In this document: positions 20,353 through 30,129 of the stretch, piece by piece | How positions within the stretch are numbered: the stretch's first letter is position 1 | Layout of the letters: each line of letters starts with the position of its first letter | The notes under the pieces: generated by a model | Seen by the model: the letters and a program-made list of their open reading frames with translations, nothing else | Databases searched by the model: none | What the model was told of the DNA's origin: nothing | Made by a program: the position numbers and the translations under genes | Source of the DNA: Sulfurospirillum sp. 1612 | GTDB lineage: Bacteria; Campylobacterota; Campylobacteria; Campylobacterales; Sulfurospirillaceae | Reading direction: 5' to 3' | Length of the DNA stretch: 64,000 nucleotides | NCBI RefSeq assembly: GCF_036556685.1 | Contig: NZ_CP140614.1 | Location: 1,922,001-1,986,000 of the forward strand

Positions 20353-21317
20353 CATGATCTCCTATTTGAAAATGGATTGATTTTTAAGAGCACTAAGTCG
20401 GCTATAATATTACCTAAAAGTGTCAAAAAAGCAGAAATAATCAAGATGCCCATAATCACCGGATAATCTCTGCTTAATGCACTTTGAAAAAACAACAATC
20501 CCATCCCGTTAATCGAAAAGATAGATTCTAAAATCACACTCCCGCCAATCAATCCAGGCAAAGAGAGTCCTAAAATTGTGACAACAGAAGGCGAAAGATT
20601 GGGGAGGATATAGCGCCAAAGAATCTGTTTTTGACTCAACCCTCGAGATTTCGCAAAAAAGATATAATCACTCTTTAGAATATTGATACTCAAACTGCGC
20701 ACATACATGACCAAACTTCCCACACCACCAAACACCATCACAAAAATAGGTAAGCACAAATGCCAGGCCATATCTAAATAATAATCCATGCCTGATAACT
20801 TTACAGGAGAATGCAGTCCCGATATGGGGAAAATCTTGAAATGAACGGCTAAGAGAATCACCAACAACAAAGCCAAATAAAATGATGGCATGGCATAACT
20901 GGCTAAAGAGAAATTTTTCACCATAACATCGTAGCGACTGCTTTGTTTGAGTGCTGATTTGATACCCAAATACAAAGAGATTATAAAAACCAAAATCATA
21001 CTGATGATGTTCATAATCAAGGTGATGGAAATGCGTGAGAGAATCTCATCTTTGACCAATTTCCCACTGGCAAAAGAGATACCAAAATCGAGGTGAATCA
21101 ACGCATTAAGCCACGATATGAATTGCATACTCAGCGTCTTATCCAATCCATAAACATGCTTTAATTGTGCGATGGATTCGGGGGTGATATTGGGGTTTAG
21201 TTCCCCACTTGCAAAAAATGAGTTTGGTGCCAGATGAATGGCACCAAATGAGATAATCGATATAATAAAAAGCATTAGCACAATATAAGAAATCTGCTTG
21301 AGTGCTAATGTCATCAT
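20352..21317 (-). CDS. ABC transporter permease, OppB/DppB-like
   Basis: 321 residues with about six membrane segments. N-terminal SYIVLMLFIISIISFGAIHLAPN and HVYGLDKTLSMQFISWL, and the C-terminal LPNLSPSVVTILGLSLPGLIGGSVILESIFSINGMGLL, are classic for the first permease of dipeptide/oligopeptide/nickel ABC importers. No partner permease, ATPase or binding protein is adjacent; they must be elsewhere if the system works. It begins 3 bases after fabI and shares a base with the entericidin-like start. Confidence 0.88.
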   Translation of the reverse strand: MMTLALKQISYIVLMLFIISIISFGAIHLAPNSFFASGELNPNITPESIAQLKHVYGLDKTLSMQFISWLNALIHLDFGISFASGKLVKDEILSRISITLIMNIISMILVFIISLYLGIKSALKQSSRYDVMVKNFSLASYAMPSFYLALLLVILLAVHFKIFPISGLHSPVKLSGMDYYLDMAWHLCLPIFVMVFGGVGSLVMYVRSLSINILKSDYIFFAKSRGLSQKQILWRYILPNLSPSVVTILGLSLPGLIGGSVILESIFSINGMGLLFFQSALSRDYPVIMGILIISAFLTLLGNIIADLVLLKINPFSNRRS

Positions 21318-21320
21318 TAT

Positions 21321-22847
<1,527 letters not shown>

Positions 22848-22851
<4 letters not shown>

Positions 22852-24047
22852 TCGATCTCCTTACTATAAAGGGGTTTAACGCCCGGTAATTCTTTGCCTT
22901 CTATCAATTCTAAACTCGCACCACCACCGGTTGATATGAATGTCATCTCATCGGTATCACCCGCACGTGCTACCACATCGGCCGTATCACCTCCACCGAT
23001 GACTGTTGTCGCATGTGCTTCAGCGATGGTATGGGACATTTTGACACTACCTCTGGAGAATTTTTCAATTTCAAAAACCCCCATCGGGCCATTCCACAGA
23101 ATCGTTTGGGCATCATTGAGTGCTTCTCTAAAAAGTCGTGAAGTCGCCGGTCCGACATCCAGCCCCATCCATCCTGGAGGAATCTCTTGTGTTGTGACAA
23201 ACTTCAGCGTTGATTCTTGAGAACACGCTTGTGCTGCGACAACATCAACAGGAAGATAGAGTTTGACTCCCAATCGCTTGGCCTCAGCCAAAACATGGTG
23301 CGCCTCAGGGATAAGATCCTCTTCAAGCAGTGAATTTCCCACATCAATATCGAGTGCTTTTAAGAACGTAAAGGCCATCCCGCCACCGATAATCAATTTA
23401 TCGATGCGTGGTAAAAGATTTCTGAGTGCTTGAAGTTTCCCACTGACCTTACTCCCACCAACAACCGCGACAAAAGGTCGTGCCGGTGCTTTGAGTAAAT
23501 TTCTTGAAAATTCAATCTCTTTTTGAAGTAAAAAGCCAGCAGCACTGTGCTCTTCATCAAAAAAACCTGTGATAGCTTCCACAGAAGCATGCGCTCTGTG
23601 ACACACACCAAAGGCATCATTGATATAATAATCTGCTAAATTTGCCAGTTTTTTGGCAAATACAATATCATTTTTCGTTTCACCTTTATCAAATCTAAGA
23701 TTTTCCAAAAGCAATACTTCACCGCATTTTAAATTTTTTGCTTTTTCGACGGCATCAGGACCTACGACATCATTGGCCATTTCGATTTCAGGAACCAAGA
23801 GTCTTGATAATCTTTTTTTGACCGTCTTCATGGAGTATTTTTCGTTATAGACGCCACCGGGTCTTCTGAGGTGACTGGCTAAAATCACAGCACAATTATT
23901 ATCTAAACAATATTTAATTGTAGGGATAGCTGAAATAATTCTTCTATCATCTGTGATATTTAAAAACTCATCCAAAGGAACATTAAAATCACATCGAATA
24001 AAAACTTTTTTGCCCTCTATATCCAAATCTCTTACGGATCTTACCAT
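22848..24047 (-). CDS. pgk: Phosphoglycerate kinase
   Basis: 399 residues. [15 protein letters not shown] (N-terminal substrate site), [31 protein letters not shown], and WNGPMGVFE with GGGDTADV near the C-terminus are diagnostic. It transfers phosphate between 1,3-bisphosphoglycerate and ADP, reversibly; in many Campylobacterota the pathway runs mainly in the gluconeogenic direction. Follows gap by 9 bases and overlaps tpiA by 4. Confidence 0.97.
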
Positions 24048-24056
24048 AGATTTTCC

Positions 24057-25052
24057 TTATTTACTTACGTGCAAAGCCATATCAATCAATCGTGATGAAT
24101 AGCCCCATTCATTGTCGTACCACGACATCACTTTAACCATATTGCCACAGATAACCTGAGTCAAATCGGCGGCAACAAAAGAGCTATAGGTTGATGTCAT
24201 AAAATCAGATGAGACGCGTTTCTCAACATCATATCCGAGGATTCCTTGGAGTTCATTTTCTGCTTTTTCTTTAAAGAGGGCATTAATCTCTTCAATACTG
24301 GTCTCTTTTTTCACAAGCACATTTAAATCGACCATAGAGACATTAGGGACGGGGACTCTCACGCTTTGACCGTGAAGTCTGCCTTGCAGTTGTGGCAATA
24401 CTAAGCCAATCGCTTTGGCCGCACCGGTAGTGGTTGGGATAATATTAACAGCCGCAGCCCGTGCACGTCTTGGGTCTTTGTGCTTGACATCTACTAAACT
24501 TTGCCCATTGGTATAGGCATGTACGGTGGTCATCAAACCTTTGTCAATACCAAAGGCATCATCAATGATTTTTGCAACCGGTCCGAGACAGTTTGTCGTA
24601 CAACTGGCGTTGGAGACAATCGCTTGATTTGCATAATTTTGTTCATTAACACCCATCACAAAAGTCGGTGTATCATCCTTCGCAGGGGCAGACATAACCA
24701 CTCTTTTGATACCACTATCAATAAAAACTTGTGCTTTTTCTCTAGTCAAAAATGCGCCCGTACACTCTAAGACAACATCCACACCATAATCAGCAAAATT
24801 CAGCTCTTTGGGATCTCTTGTTGAGAACATTTTGACTTTTGATGAACCCATTTGCATATAATCATCTTCGAGTATTTCTACATCTCCAGCAAAGGTACTA
24901 TGTACGCTATCATACTTGAGCAAGTGCTTGGTCATCTCCCTAGCAGCTGTATCATTAACACAAACCAACTCGACATCATCACGAGTATCGATAATCCTCG
25001 CAACACATCGTCCTATTCTTCCAAATCCGTTGATGGCAATTTTTAGTGACAT
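24057..25052 (-). CDS. gap: Glyceraldehyde-3-phosphate dehydrogenase, type I
   Basis: 331 residues. NAD-binding INGFGRIGR at residues 6-14, catalytic SNASCTTNCL (Cys near residue 150), TVHAYTNGQ, and SWYDNEWGYSSR at the end. First gene of the gap-pgk-tpiA-fabI transcript. The 199-base upstream gap to the divergent ferritin-like gene contains AT-rich boxes but no clear operator. Confidence 0.97.
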   Translation of the reverse strand: MSLKIAINGFGRIGRCVARIIDTRDDVELVCVNDTAAREMTKHLLKYDSVHSTFAGDVEILEDDYMQMGSSKVKMFSTRDPKELNFADYGVDVVLECTGAFLTREKAQVFIDSGIKRVVMSAPAKDDTPTFVMGVNEQNYANQAIVSNASCTTNCLGPVAKIIDDAFGIDKGLMTTVHAYTNGQSLVDVKHKDPRRARAAAVNIIPTTTGAAKAIGLVLPQLQGRLHGQSVRVPVPNVSMVDLNVLVKKETSIEEINALFKEKAENELQGILGYDVEKRVSSDFMTSTYSSFVAADLTQVICGNMVKVMSWYDNEWGYSSRLIDMALHVSK

Positions 25053-25251
25053 CTCTATTCCTTTTGGTATAATCTGACTAATTTTAGCAAAAATGAGATA
25101 TATAAAAGTTTAAGTGAGGCCGCTAACATTGTCTATTTGATGTGTTTCATATTGATATCATTTAGAATGACTCTCTCTTGTGAATTCTTGATTTTGACTT
25201 CAAAATAACAAACTTGTGATATAATCAATGAAAGCTCATAAAGGAGATGTG

Positions 25252-26103
25252 ATGTTACAGAATATTTTTGCAAAAAAACATATCCTATGGATACAATTAA
25301 TGTATGCCAGTGTCATGGCGAAAAGTGGAGAAAGTGTCAGGATGTTTGAGACCTTTGAGGCTGTCGAATTTCGACATCTAAAATGGTTGGCAGATATTAT
25401 GCTCACAAAATACCGAGAGTTTGATTACCAAACCAATGCACAAGTTTTTGACTTTAATCGGGATATCCCCCCTATTGATCATGATTTTAATATTTTTGTA
25501 ACACAAATCAAAACAGATTTGCAAACACTCAGCACTTCATATACAGATGATTTGAGTTATCATGAGCGCTTTGCTAGTGATGAAATTCACTTTGCACATC
25601 GCATCGAAAAATTGCAAGAGAGCAAAGGTTTTGAGGCCTTTGATTCCTTTTGCGCCACTACTGAAGATATCGCTAAAAAATACAATATTGATATCCAAGA
25701 AGCCACATTCGTACAAGAAGCCCTCGGTGATTTGGTGGATAAAGAGTATCAGAGTGTTTTGAGTTTCTTTTATCTCATCACGCATCTCGATAATAAAAAA
25801 TTTGCCGAATCTCTCAGCGATTTGATGTATGAATCCATGTCTCATATGAAGTATTATGCTATTTTGATGTCTTCTCTGGGAATCTTACGGTTACCACGAT
25901 GCGTCGATAAAAAAGAGTATATGATTAGTAATTTAGCTAATTTTCTGGATAAAAATATCCAAGATGAGATTGACGAAGTCGCATATATGGAACAAATCGC
26001 ACACAAAACACAACTTGCCGAATTCAAAAATCTTCTCGAATTTATACAACGACAAGAAGAGCATCATATCATGATATTAAAAAGTATTAGAGAAAATATC
26101 TAA
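25252..26103 (+). CDS. Putative ferritin-like helical protein
   Basis: 283 residues from the ATG at 25252, chosen for AAGGAG five bases upstream (an ATG at 25228 lacks a site). All-helical, with several E..H pairs spaced like carboxylate/His metal ligands: FEAVEFRH (about residue 35-42), DEIHFAHRIE, YESMSHMKYY and QRQEEHHIMIL. This suggests two ferritin- or rubrerythrin-like four-helix bundles in tandem. I cannot name the family. Standing alone between gap and the SocA-like gene; a role in iron binding or oxidative stress is only a guess. Confidence 0.5.
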   Translation: MLQNIFAKKHILWIQLMYASVMAKSGESVRMFETFEAVEFRHLKWLADIMLTKYREFDYQTNAQVFDFNRDIPPIDHDFNIFVTQIKTDLQTLSTSYTDDLSYHERFASDEIHFAHRIEKLQESKGFEAFDSFCATTEDIAKKYNIDIQEATFVQEALGDLVDKEYQSVLSFFYLITHLDNKKFAESLSDLMYESMSHMKYYAILMSSLGILRLPRCVDKKEYMISNLANFLDKNIQDEIDEVAYMEQIAHKTQLAEFKNLLEFIQRQEEHHIMILKSIRENI

Positions 26104-26198
26104 ATCATATCGTGAAAATTTATAGATTTTTTTGAGATATTAGCAATATTTTAATCTTTTAATGCTACTATCTCATACTATAAAAAACAAGGAATGAT

Positions 26199-26693
26199 AT
26201 GCGTCTTGATATAACCAAAATAGCTCATGTAATCTTATATTTACTAGATGAAGAGGTTCAATATCTCAATGATAAAAAACTCTCAATACTACTTTTTTTG
26301 ATGGATTACAACCACATGACACACTGTGGCGAAAAGATTTTTGGTGAGACTTATATCAAAGCCGCCCGACAACCCGAACCGGTAGTCTTGGCAGAATTAT
26401 TTGATATTATTGCTAATGAAGAAGATTTGGACGAAGAAGACCCAAGACTCTTTTTAATACAAGAATTACTCAATTTTTTGGATATTGAATTGATAGCAAA
26501 ACGCAATCACATCGCACTTGAATTTATCAAAATGGAAGAGAGTTTTGATGCCTCTTTATTCTCAAAAGAAGAACTCAAAACCATACAAAAAGTCACCACC
26601 AAGTATCATGATATCAGTCCTAGAAATATTGCCAATGAATGTTTCAAGATTGAAAAAGTCCGAGAGAGTGCGCTCACAGAAGTCATCATCTAA
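26199..26693 (+). CDS. Panacea / SocA-type antitoxin domain protein (DUF4065-like)
   Basis: 164 residues. The order KKLSILLFLMDYNHMTHCGEKIFGET...PEPVVLAELFDII matches the DUF4065 (Panacea/SocA) fold, in which KL.KLLYF..., a Gly-x-x-hydrophobic-Phe turn and a Gly-Pro-Val element are usual; here the last is EPVV. SocA is a proteolytic-adaptor antitoxin in Caulobacter, and Panacea domains neutralise many toxins. No toxin-like partner lies beside it: the neighbours are a ferritin-like gene and flavodoxin. The role is unassigned. Confidence 0.65.
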   Translation: MRLDITKIAHVILYLLDEEVQYLNDKKLSILLFLMDYNHMTHCGEKIFGETYIKAARQPEPVVLAELFDIIANEEDLDEEDPRLFLIQELLNFLDIELIAKRNHIALEFIKMEESFDASLFSKEELKTIQKVTTKYHDISPRNIANECFKIEKVRESALTEVII

Positions 26694-26811
26694 TCTACAT
26701 CTCATCTGATTAGTCCACATAGTGCCAAAAATCACTCCATTTTTTGCTGAGAAATGTTCCTAAAGTATGACGTACAACATGTTGATTGCTTGTTGGTCTC
26801 TTATTGCTAAA

Positions 26812-26826
26812 TGATAATGATTATTA
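26812..26826 (+). promoter_or_regulatory. Fur box upstream of flavodoxin
   Basis: TGATAATGATTATTA matches the 7-1-7 Fur consensus TGATAATNATTATCA at 14 of 15 positions counting the free central base. It lies 58 bases before the flavodoxin ATG, where it would block a promoter. The rest of the 190-base gap after the SocA-like gene holds nothing else recognised. Confidence 0.7.
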
Positions 26827-26883
26827 TTTATATATTTTTAAGGCAAAACATTATATAAAGAAATAAAAAAGAAAGGATAACTC

Positions 26884-27387
26884 ATGAAAACAGCAATATT
26901 TTATGGAAGCGACACCGGACATACAGAAGATATCGCCAAACGAATCGCTGAAAAATTAGGCAACTTAGAAATATTTGACATTGCTGAGACTCCCATCGAA
27001 AAAATGAAAGAGTACGATGCACTGATATTGGGAATCGCTACTTGGGGTGAAGGTGATTTGCCAAACGATTGGGATGATCATATTGATGCCTTTAACGCGA
27101 TTGATTTCAGTGGCAAAACCGTCGCACTCTTTGGACTCGGTGACCAAGAGGGATACGGTGATACTTTTGTCGATGCGATGGGATTATTGTATGAAAAACT
27201 CACCGCCATGGGAGCAAAAATCATCGGAGAATTTGAAATCGACAGTGATTATGACTATGATGACTCCACAGCGATTATCGATGGAAAATTTGTCGGATTA
27301 GCACTAGATGAAGATAATCAAGAAGAGCTCACCGATGAGAGAATTGATCGTTGGGTCGCACAAATCAAAGGGACATTAAACCAATAA
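26884..27387 (+). CDS. fldA: Flavodoxin
   Basis: 167 residues, long-chain flavodoxin. FYGSDTGHTEDIAKRI at the N-terminus is the FMN phosphate loop; TWGEGDLPNDWDDH and LGDQEGYGDTF line the isoalloxazine ring. It carries one or two electrons, usually replacing ferredoxin under iron shortage, and in Campylobacterota accepts electrons from pyruvate/2-oxoglutarate oxidoreductases and Complex I-like NuoEF variants. AAGGA lies before the ATG. The upstream Fur box supports iron-starvation induction. Confidence 0.95.
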   Translation: MKTAIFYGSDTGHTEDIAKRIAEKLGNLEIFDIAETPIEKMKEYDALILGIATWGEGDLPNDWDDHIDAFNAIDFSGKTVALFGLGDQEGYGDTFVDAMGLLYEKLTAMGAKIIGEFEIDSDYDYDDSTAIIDGKFVGLALDEDNQEELTDERIDRWVAQIKGTLNQ

Positions 27388-27407
27388 ACCTAAAAAGGTA
27401 TCATATC

Positions 27408-27467
27408 TCGCGTCATTTTCTTTTCTATCTATGGTTTTTTAACGCAATTCATAGTAAAATGACGCGA
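27408..27467. repeat. Nested inverted repeat between flavodoxin and PhyH genes
   Basis: Perfect 12-bp arms, TCGCGTCATTTT (27408-27419) and AAAATGACGCGA (27456-27467), enclose a second pair, CTATG (27429-27433) and CATAG (27450-27454). No T run follows, so it is not a classical terminator. It ends 20 bases before the PhyH start and could be an operator, an RNA stem in the 5' leader, or a shared 3' element of flavodoxin. Confidence 0.6.
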
Positions 27468-27487
27468 AATTATTGATAAGAGAGATG

Positions 27488-28222
27488 ATGACATTAACAC
27501 AAACTCAAATAGATACCTTTAACAAAGATGGATTTCTCGTCCTTAAACATTTTGCCGATGCCCAGTTGTGTGATGATATCTTGGCCAAAGCCAATGCTCA
27601 CCTTGCTAACAAAACAGCACCCATAGAGAGTGAGCAAGAGTATCTACAACAAAAAGTTTCGCAAATAACACTGCGTCGCTTGCGTCAAGTCTATGCTAGA
27701 GAAGAAATTTTTAGAACTTGGATGAAAAATCAAAATATTCGAGACATTTTAAAAGGGCTGTTGAGGGATACCCCGGTCTTGGTACTGGCACATCACAACT
27801 CTATCATGACAAAAATGCCACAAATCAGTTCACGAACTTTTTGGCATCAAGATGCGAGGTATTGGCATTATGAAAATGATAATCTCGTCTCTGTCTGGTT
27901 GGCTTTAGGAGATGAATATTTGGAAAATGGACTCTTAGAATTTATTCCTGGTTCTCATCACATCCACTTTGAAAAAGAGCGTTTTGATGCACAGAGTAAT
28001 TTTGTCGATGAACATCCTCAAAATCAAGCCTTGATTGCAACCAAAACACATACCAATCTCTCAAAAGGTGATGTGGTGCTTTTTCATTGCAAAACACTCC
28101 ATCATGCCAACAAAAATACTACTGATAAGCCTAAGATATCATTTGTTTATACAGTTCGAGGGCAACAAAACAAACCCATCAAAAACACTCGTAGTGATTT
28201 TGATGAAGTCGTTTTACCATAA
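27488..28222 (+). CDS. Phytanoyl-CoA dioxygenase (PhyH) family protein
   Basis: 244 residues of the Fe(II)/2-oxoglutarate-dependent PhyH type. FNKDGFLVLKHF at the N-terminus, FWHQDARYWHY (HxD iron ligands), and CKTLHHANKN (distal His) with FVYTVRG (2-oxoglutarate Arg) are visible. Such enzymes hydroxylate small molecules; the substrate is unknown. Two in-frame ATGs (27485, 27488) follow AAGAGAG; the second has a better spacing. Ends 40 bases from a convergent monooxygenase-like gene. Confidence 0.8.
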   Translation: MTLTQTQIDTFNKDGFLVLKHFADAQLCDDILAKANAHLANKTAPIESEQEYLQQKVSQITLRRLRQVYAREEIFRTWMKNQNIRDILKGLLRDTPVLVLAHHNSIMTKMPQISSRTFWHQDARYWHYENDNLVSVWLALGDEYLENGLLEFIPGSHHIHFEKERFDAQSNFVDEHPQNQALIATKTHTNLSKGDVVLFHCKTLHHANKNTTDKPKISFVYTVRGQQNKPIKNTRSDFDEVVLP

Positions 28223-28262
28223 GATAGATGCCCTCGAACTGATTTTATATCATGAAGAAAAT

Positions 28263-28577
28263 CTACTCTATGGTTTCGTAAACTTCCACTTCAGGGCGAC
28301 CACTGAACCAATCTTTTGGTGGCATATTTTCATGAGATTTTGAAAAAGCTTCACTTCTTGTATAATCCAAGAAACTTTTCATATCTTTCCAAGTTGTCTC
28401 TATTGTAAAATTGTTTGCTTCTGAGACATGGGGCATGTGTTGGGGTGCCAACAGTCTCATTTCTATGAAACCGGGTTGTTCTTCTACTTGATGTTTTGTC
28501 ACCGCATCTTTAAGATGGGCGGCATATTGCTCATTAAACTCAAGTTTAATTGGGAATTTGGTCAAAACTATTACCAT
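28263..28577 (-). CDS. Antibiotic biosynthesis monooxygenase (ABM)-domain protein
   Basis: 104 residues from the ATG at 28577, chosen because AAAGGA precedes it by five bases; an upstream in-frame ATG would add an unlikely Met-rich tail. A dimeric alpha+beta-barrel pattern (QPGFIEMRLLAPQ..., FTIETTWKDMKSFLDYTRSEAFSKSH) is typical of ABM-domain proteins, which include haem-degrading monooxygenases (IsdG-like) and others. Which activity applies here cannot be told. Divergent from the CopD-like gene. Confidence 0.7.
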   Translation of the reverse strand: MVIVLTKFPIKLEFNEQYAAHLKDAVTKHQVEEQPGFIEMRLLAPQHMPHVSEANNFTIETTWKDMKSFLDYTRSEAFSKSHENMPPKDWFSGRPEVEVYETIE

Positions 28578-28719
28578 TGTAATCCTTTGGTGAAATGTAC
28601 TAGGTGCCATCATTTGCAACCTGTTGAAAAATTATAACGCAACACTGCAAATAAAATATAAATCAACATAAATTAAACATAATTGTCATAAAATCACACT
28701 ATTATATATGAGGATTATC

Positions 28720-29169
28720 ATGAACTGGATACTATACATTCACCTAATCGCCGCCATGGCATGGATTGGCGGCTCCATCTTTTTATTCGTTTTAGGCATC
28801 ACATTAAGAGACAAAGAACAACAACATGCCATCTACCCCGTAATTGGGCCTATATTTGGATATTTTGAGATAGTCGCACTGATTATTTTGCTTCTCAGTG
28901 GTACGTGGTTGGCTTACGATAGTGGCTTGCTCAATGCTCTAGCGATTGGAGACCACAGTAAAATTGTCGATTTATTAAGAATCAAGTTGTGGTTTGTGTT
29001 ACTCATCATCATCGCTTCCTTACTGCATTTTTATATCGCGCTGAAAACCAACACAAAAGCAAGAAGTTTATTAGAAAACCTTATCTCTAGAGGCTCCTCT
29101 TTACTCATCTTCTTTTTGAATTTAGTAGTGGTTTATTATGCAATCTTGATTCGAGGTATCATTCATTAG
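28720..29169 (+). CDS. CopD-like four-TM membrane protein
   Basis: 149 residues with four membrane segments. The first, ILYIHLIAAMAWIGGSIFLFVLG, has the His and WxGG pattern of CopD/YcnJ-C-type and related b-haem-like proteins; a second His sits in ASLLHFYIAL. Often seen with copper or haem handling, but no metal partner is adjacent. The ATG at 28720 is preferred over 28708 because GAGG lies six bases upstream. Confidence 0.6.
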   Translation: MNWILYIHLIAAMAWIGGSIFLFVLGITLRDKEQQHAIYPVIGPIFGYFEIVALIILLLSGTWLAYDSGLLNALAIGDHSKIVDLLRIKLWFVLLIIIASLLHFYIALKTNTKARSLLENLISRGSSLLIFFLNLVVVYYAILIRGIIH

Positions 29170-29232
29170 CCTCTCTTTATTAATAATTTGTACTTCCTGG
29201 GGTATAATGAGCAAAAAACAGGGGATGGGAAT

Positions 29233-30108
29233 ATGAAAATAGCGATTTTTGGTGGGAGTTTTGATCCGCCACATATCGGTCATGAGATGATTGTACACGA
29301 GGCATTACGCCATTTGGATATCGACACACTTTTTGTTATTCCTACCTATCTCAACCCGCTAAAATGTGATTTTGTAGCTCCAGCCACCAAGCGTATCACT
29401 TGGCTTACCCAGCTTTTTGAGACGCAACAAAAGGTGAAAATTTGTGACTATGAAGTCAAACAACAACGTCGTGTTTATACGATAGAAACGATTGAGTACT
29501 TACTCAAAACGTATGAAATCTCCAAAATATATCTCATCATCGGAGCCGATAACTACAAAATATTTGACCAATGGAGAGATCATGATAAGATACAATCCCA
29601 TTGTGAGCTCGTCGTCGCATCACGAGATGATACGATTTATCCCAAGGACTTGAAAAAATTGAATATAAATGCTAAGATAAGCTCCTCCAAACTTCGGGCC
29701 CATATGGATGGGGCTTTTATACCAAAAATGATAAGAAATGAAGTTATAGAGTATTACACAAGGAACATAATGGAAAAAAGAATAGAAAGAATCGTCAGCA
29801 TTTTAGATACCAACAAAGCAGAAAGTATTCAAACTTTTGATATGAGCAACAAAGACTATATCGTCGATGCTGTTGTCATCGCAACAACACTAGGAGAACG
29901 CCATGGGGCAGCCTTGCTTGAAACACTCAAAACGGAGTTAAAAGATAAAGGAGAAATCTTTTTAAATATCGATGAATCCAGTGATTGGGCGATTTTAGAT
30001 ATGGGAGATATTCTGGTTCACTTGATGAGCCCTGCTTATAGAGAAAAGTATAATATCGAAGAGTTCTTAACCAATCGAGAGTTAGAACTCAACCAAGAAG
30101 ACCATTAA
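29233..30108 (+). CDS. nadD-rsfS: Fused nicotinate-nucleotide adenylyltransferase / ribosome silencing factor
   Basis: One continuous 291-residue frame. Residues 1-179 are NadD (FGGSFDPPHIGH at 6-16; IGADNYKIF; ISSSKLRAHM), which adenylates nicotinate mononucleotide in NAD synthesis. Residues 180-291 are RsfS (SNKDYIVDAVVIATTLGERH; DILVHLMSPAYREKYNIEEF), which binds L14 and prevents subunit joining. The ATG at 29770 opens the RsfS part and follows AAGGA five bases upstream, so free RsfS could also be made by internal initiation. Many genomes have nadD and rsfS as adjacent separate genes. Confidence 0.88.
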   Translation: MKIAIFGGSFDPPHIGHEMIVHEALRHLDIDTLFVIPTYLNPLKCDFVAPATKRITWLTQLFETQQKVKICDYEVKQQRRVYTIETIEYLLKTYEISKIYLIIGADNYKIFDQWRDHDKIQSHCELVVASRDDTIYPKDLKKLNINAKISSSKLRAHMDGAFIPKMIRNEVIEYYTRNIMEKRIERIVSILDTNKAESIQTFDMSNKDYIVDAVVIATTLGERHGAALLETLKTELKDKGEIFLNIDESSDWAILDMGDILVHLMSPAYREKYNIEEFLTNRELELNQEDH

Positions 30109-30129
30109 GATGTAGCCCTGCTACATCTT
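30107..30129. terminator. Bidirectional hairpin between nadD-rsfS and argS
   Basis: A 9-bp stem (AAGATGTAG at 30107-30115, CTACATCTT at 30121-30129) with a five-base loop. It begins within the TAA of the plus-strand gene and holds the argS stop codon in its other arm. T-rich sequence follows on the plus side only weakly. Confidence 0.55.
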
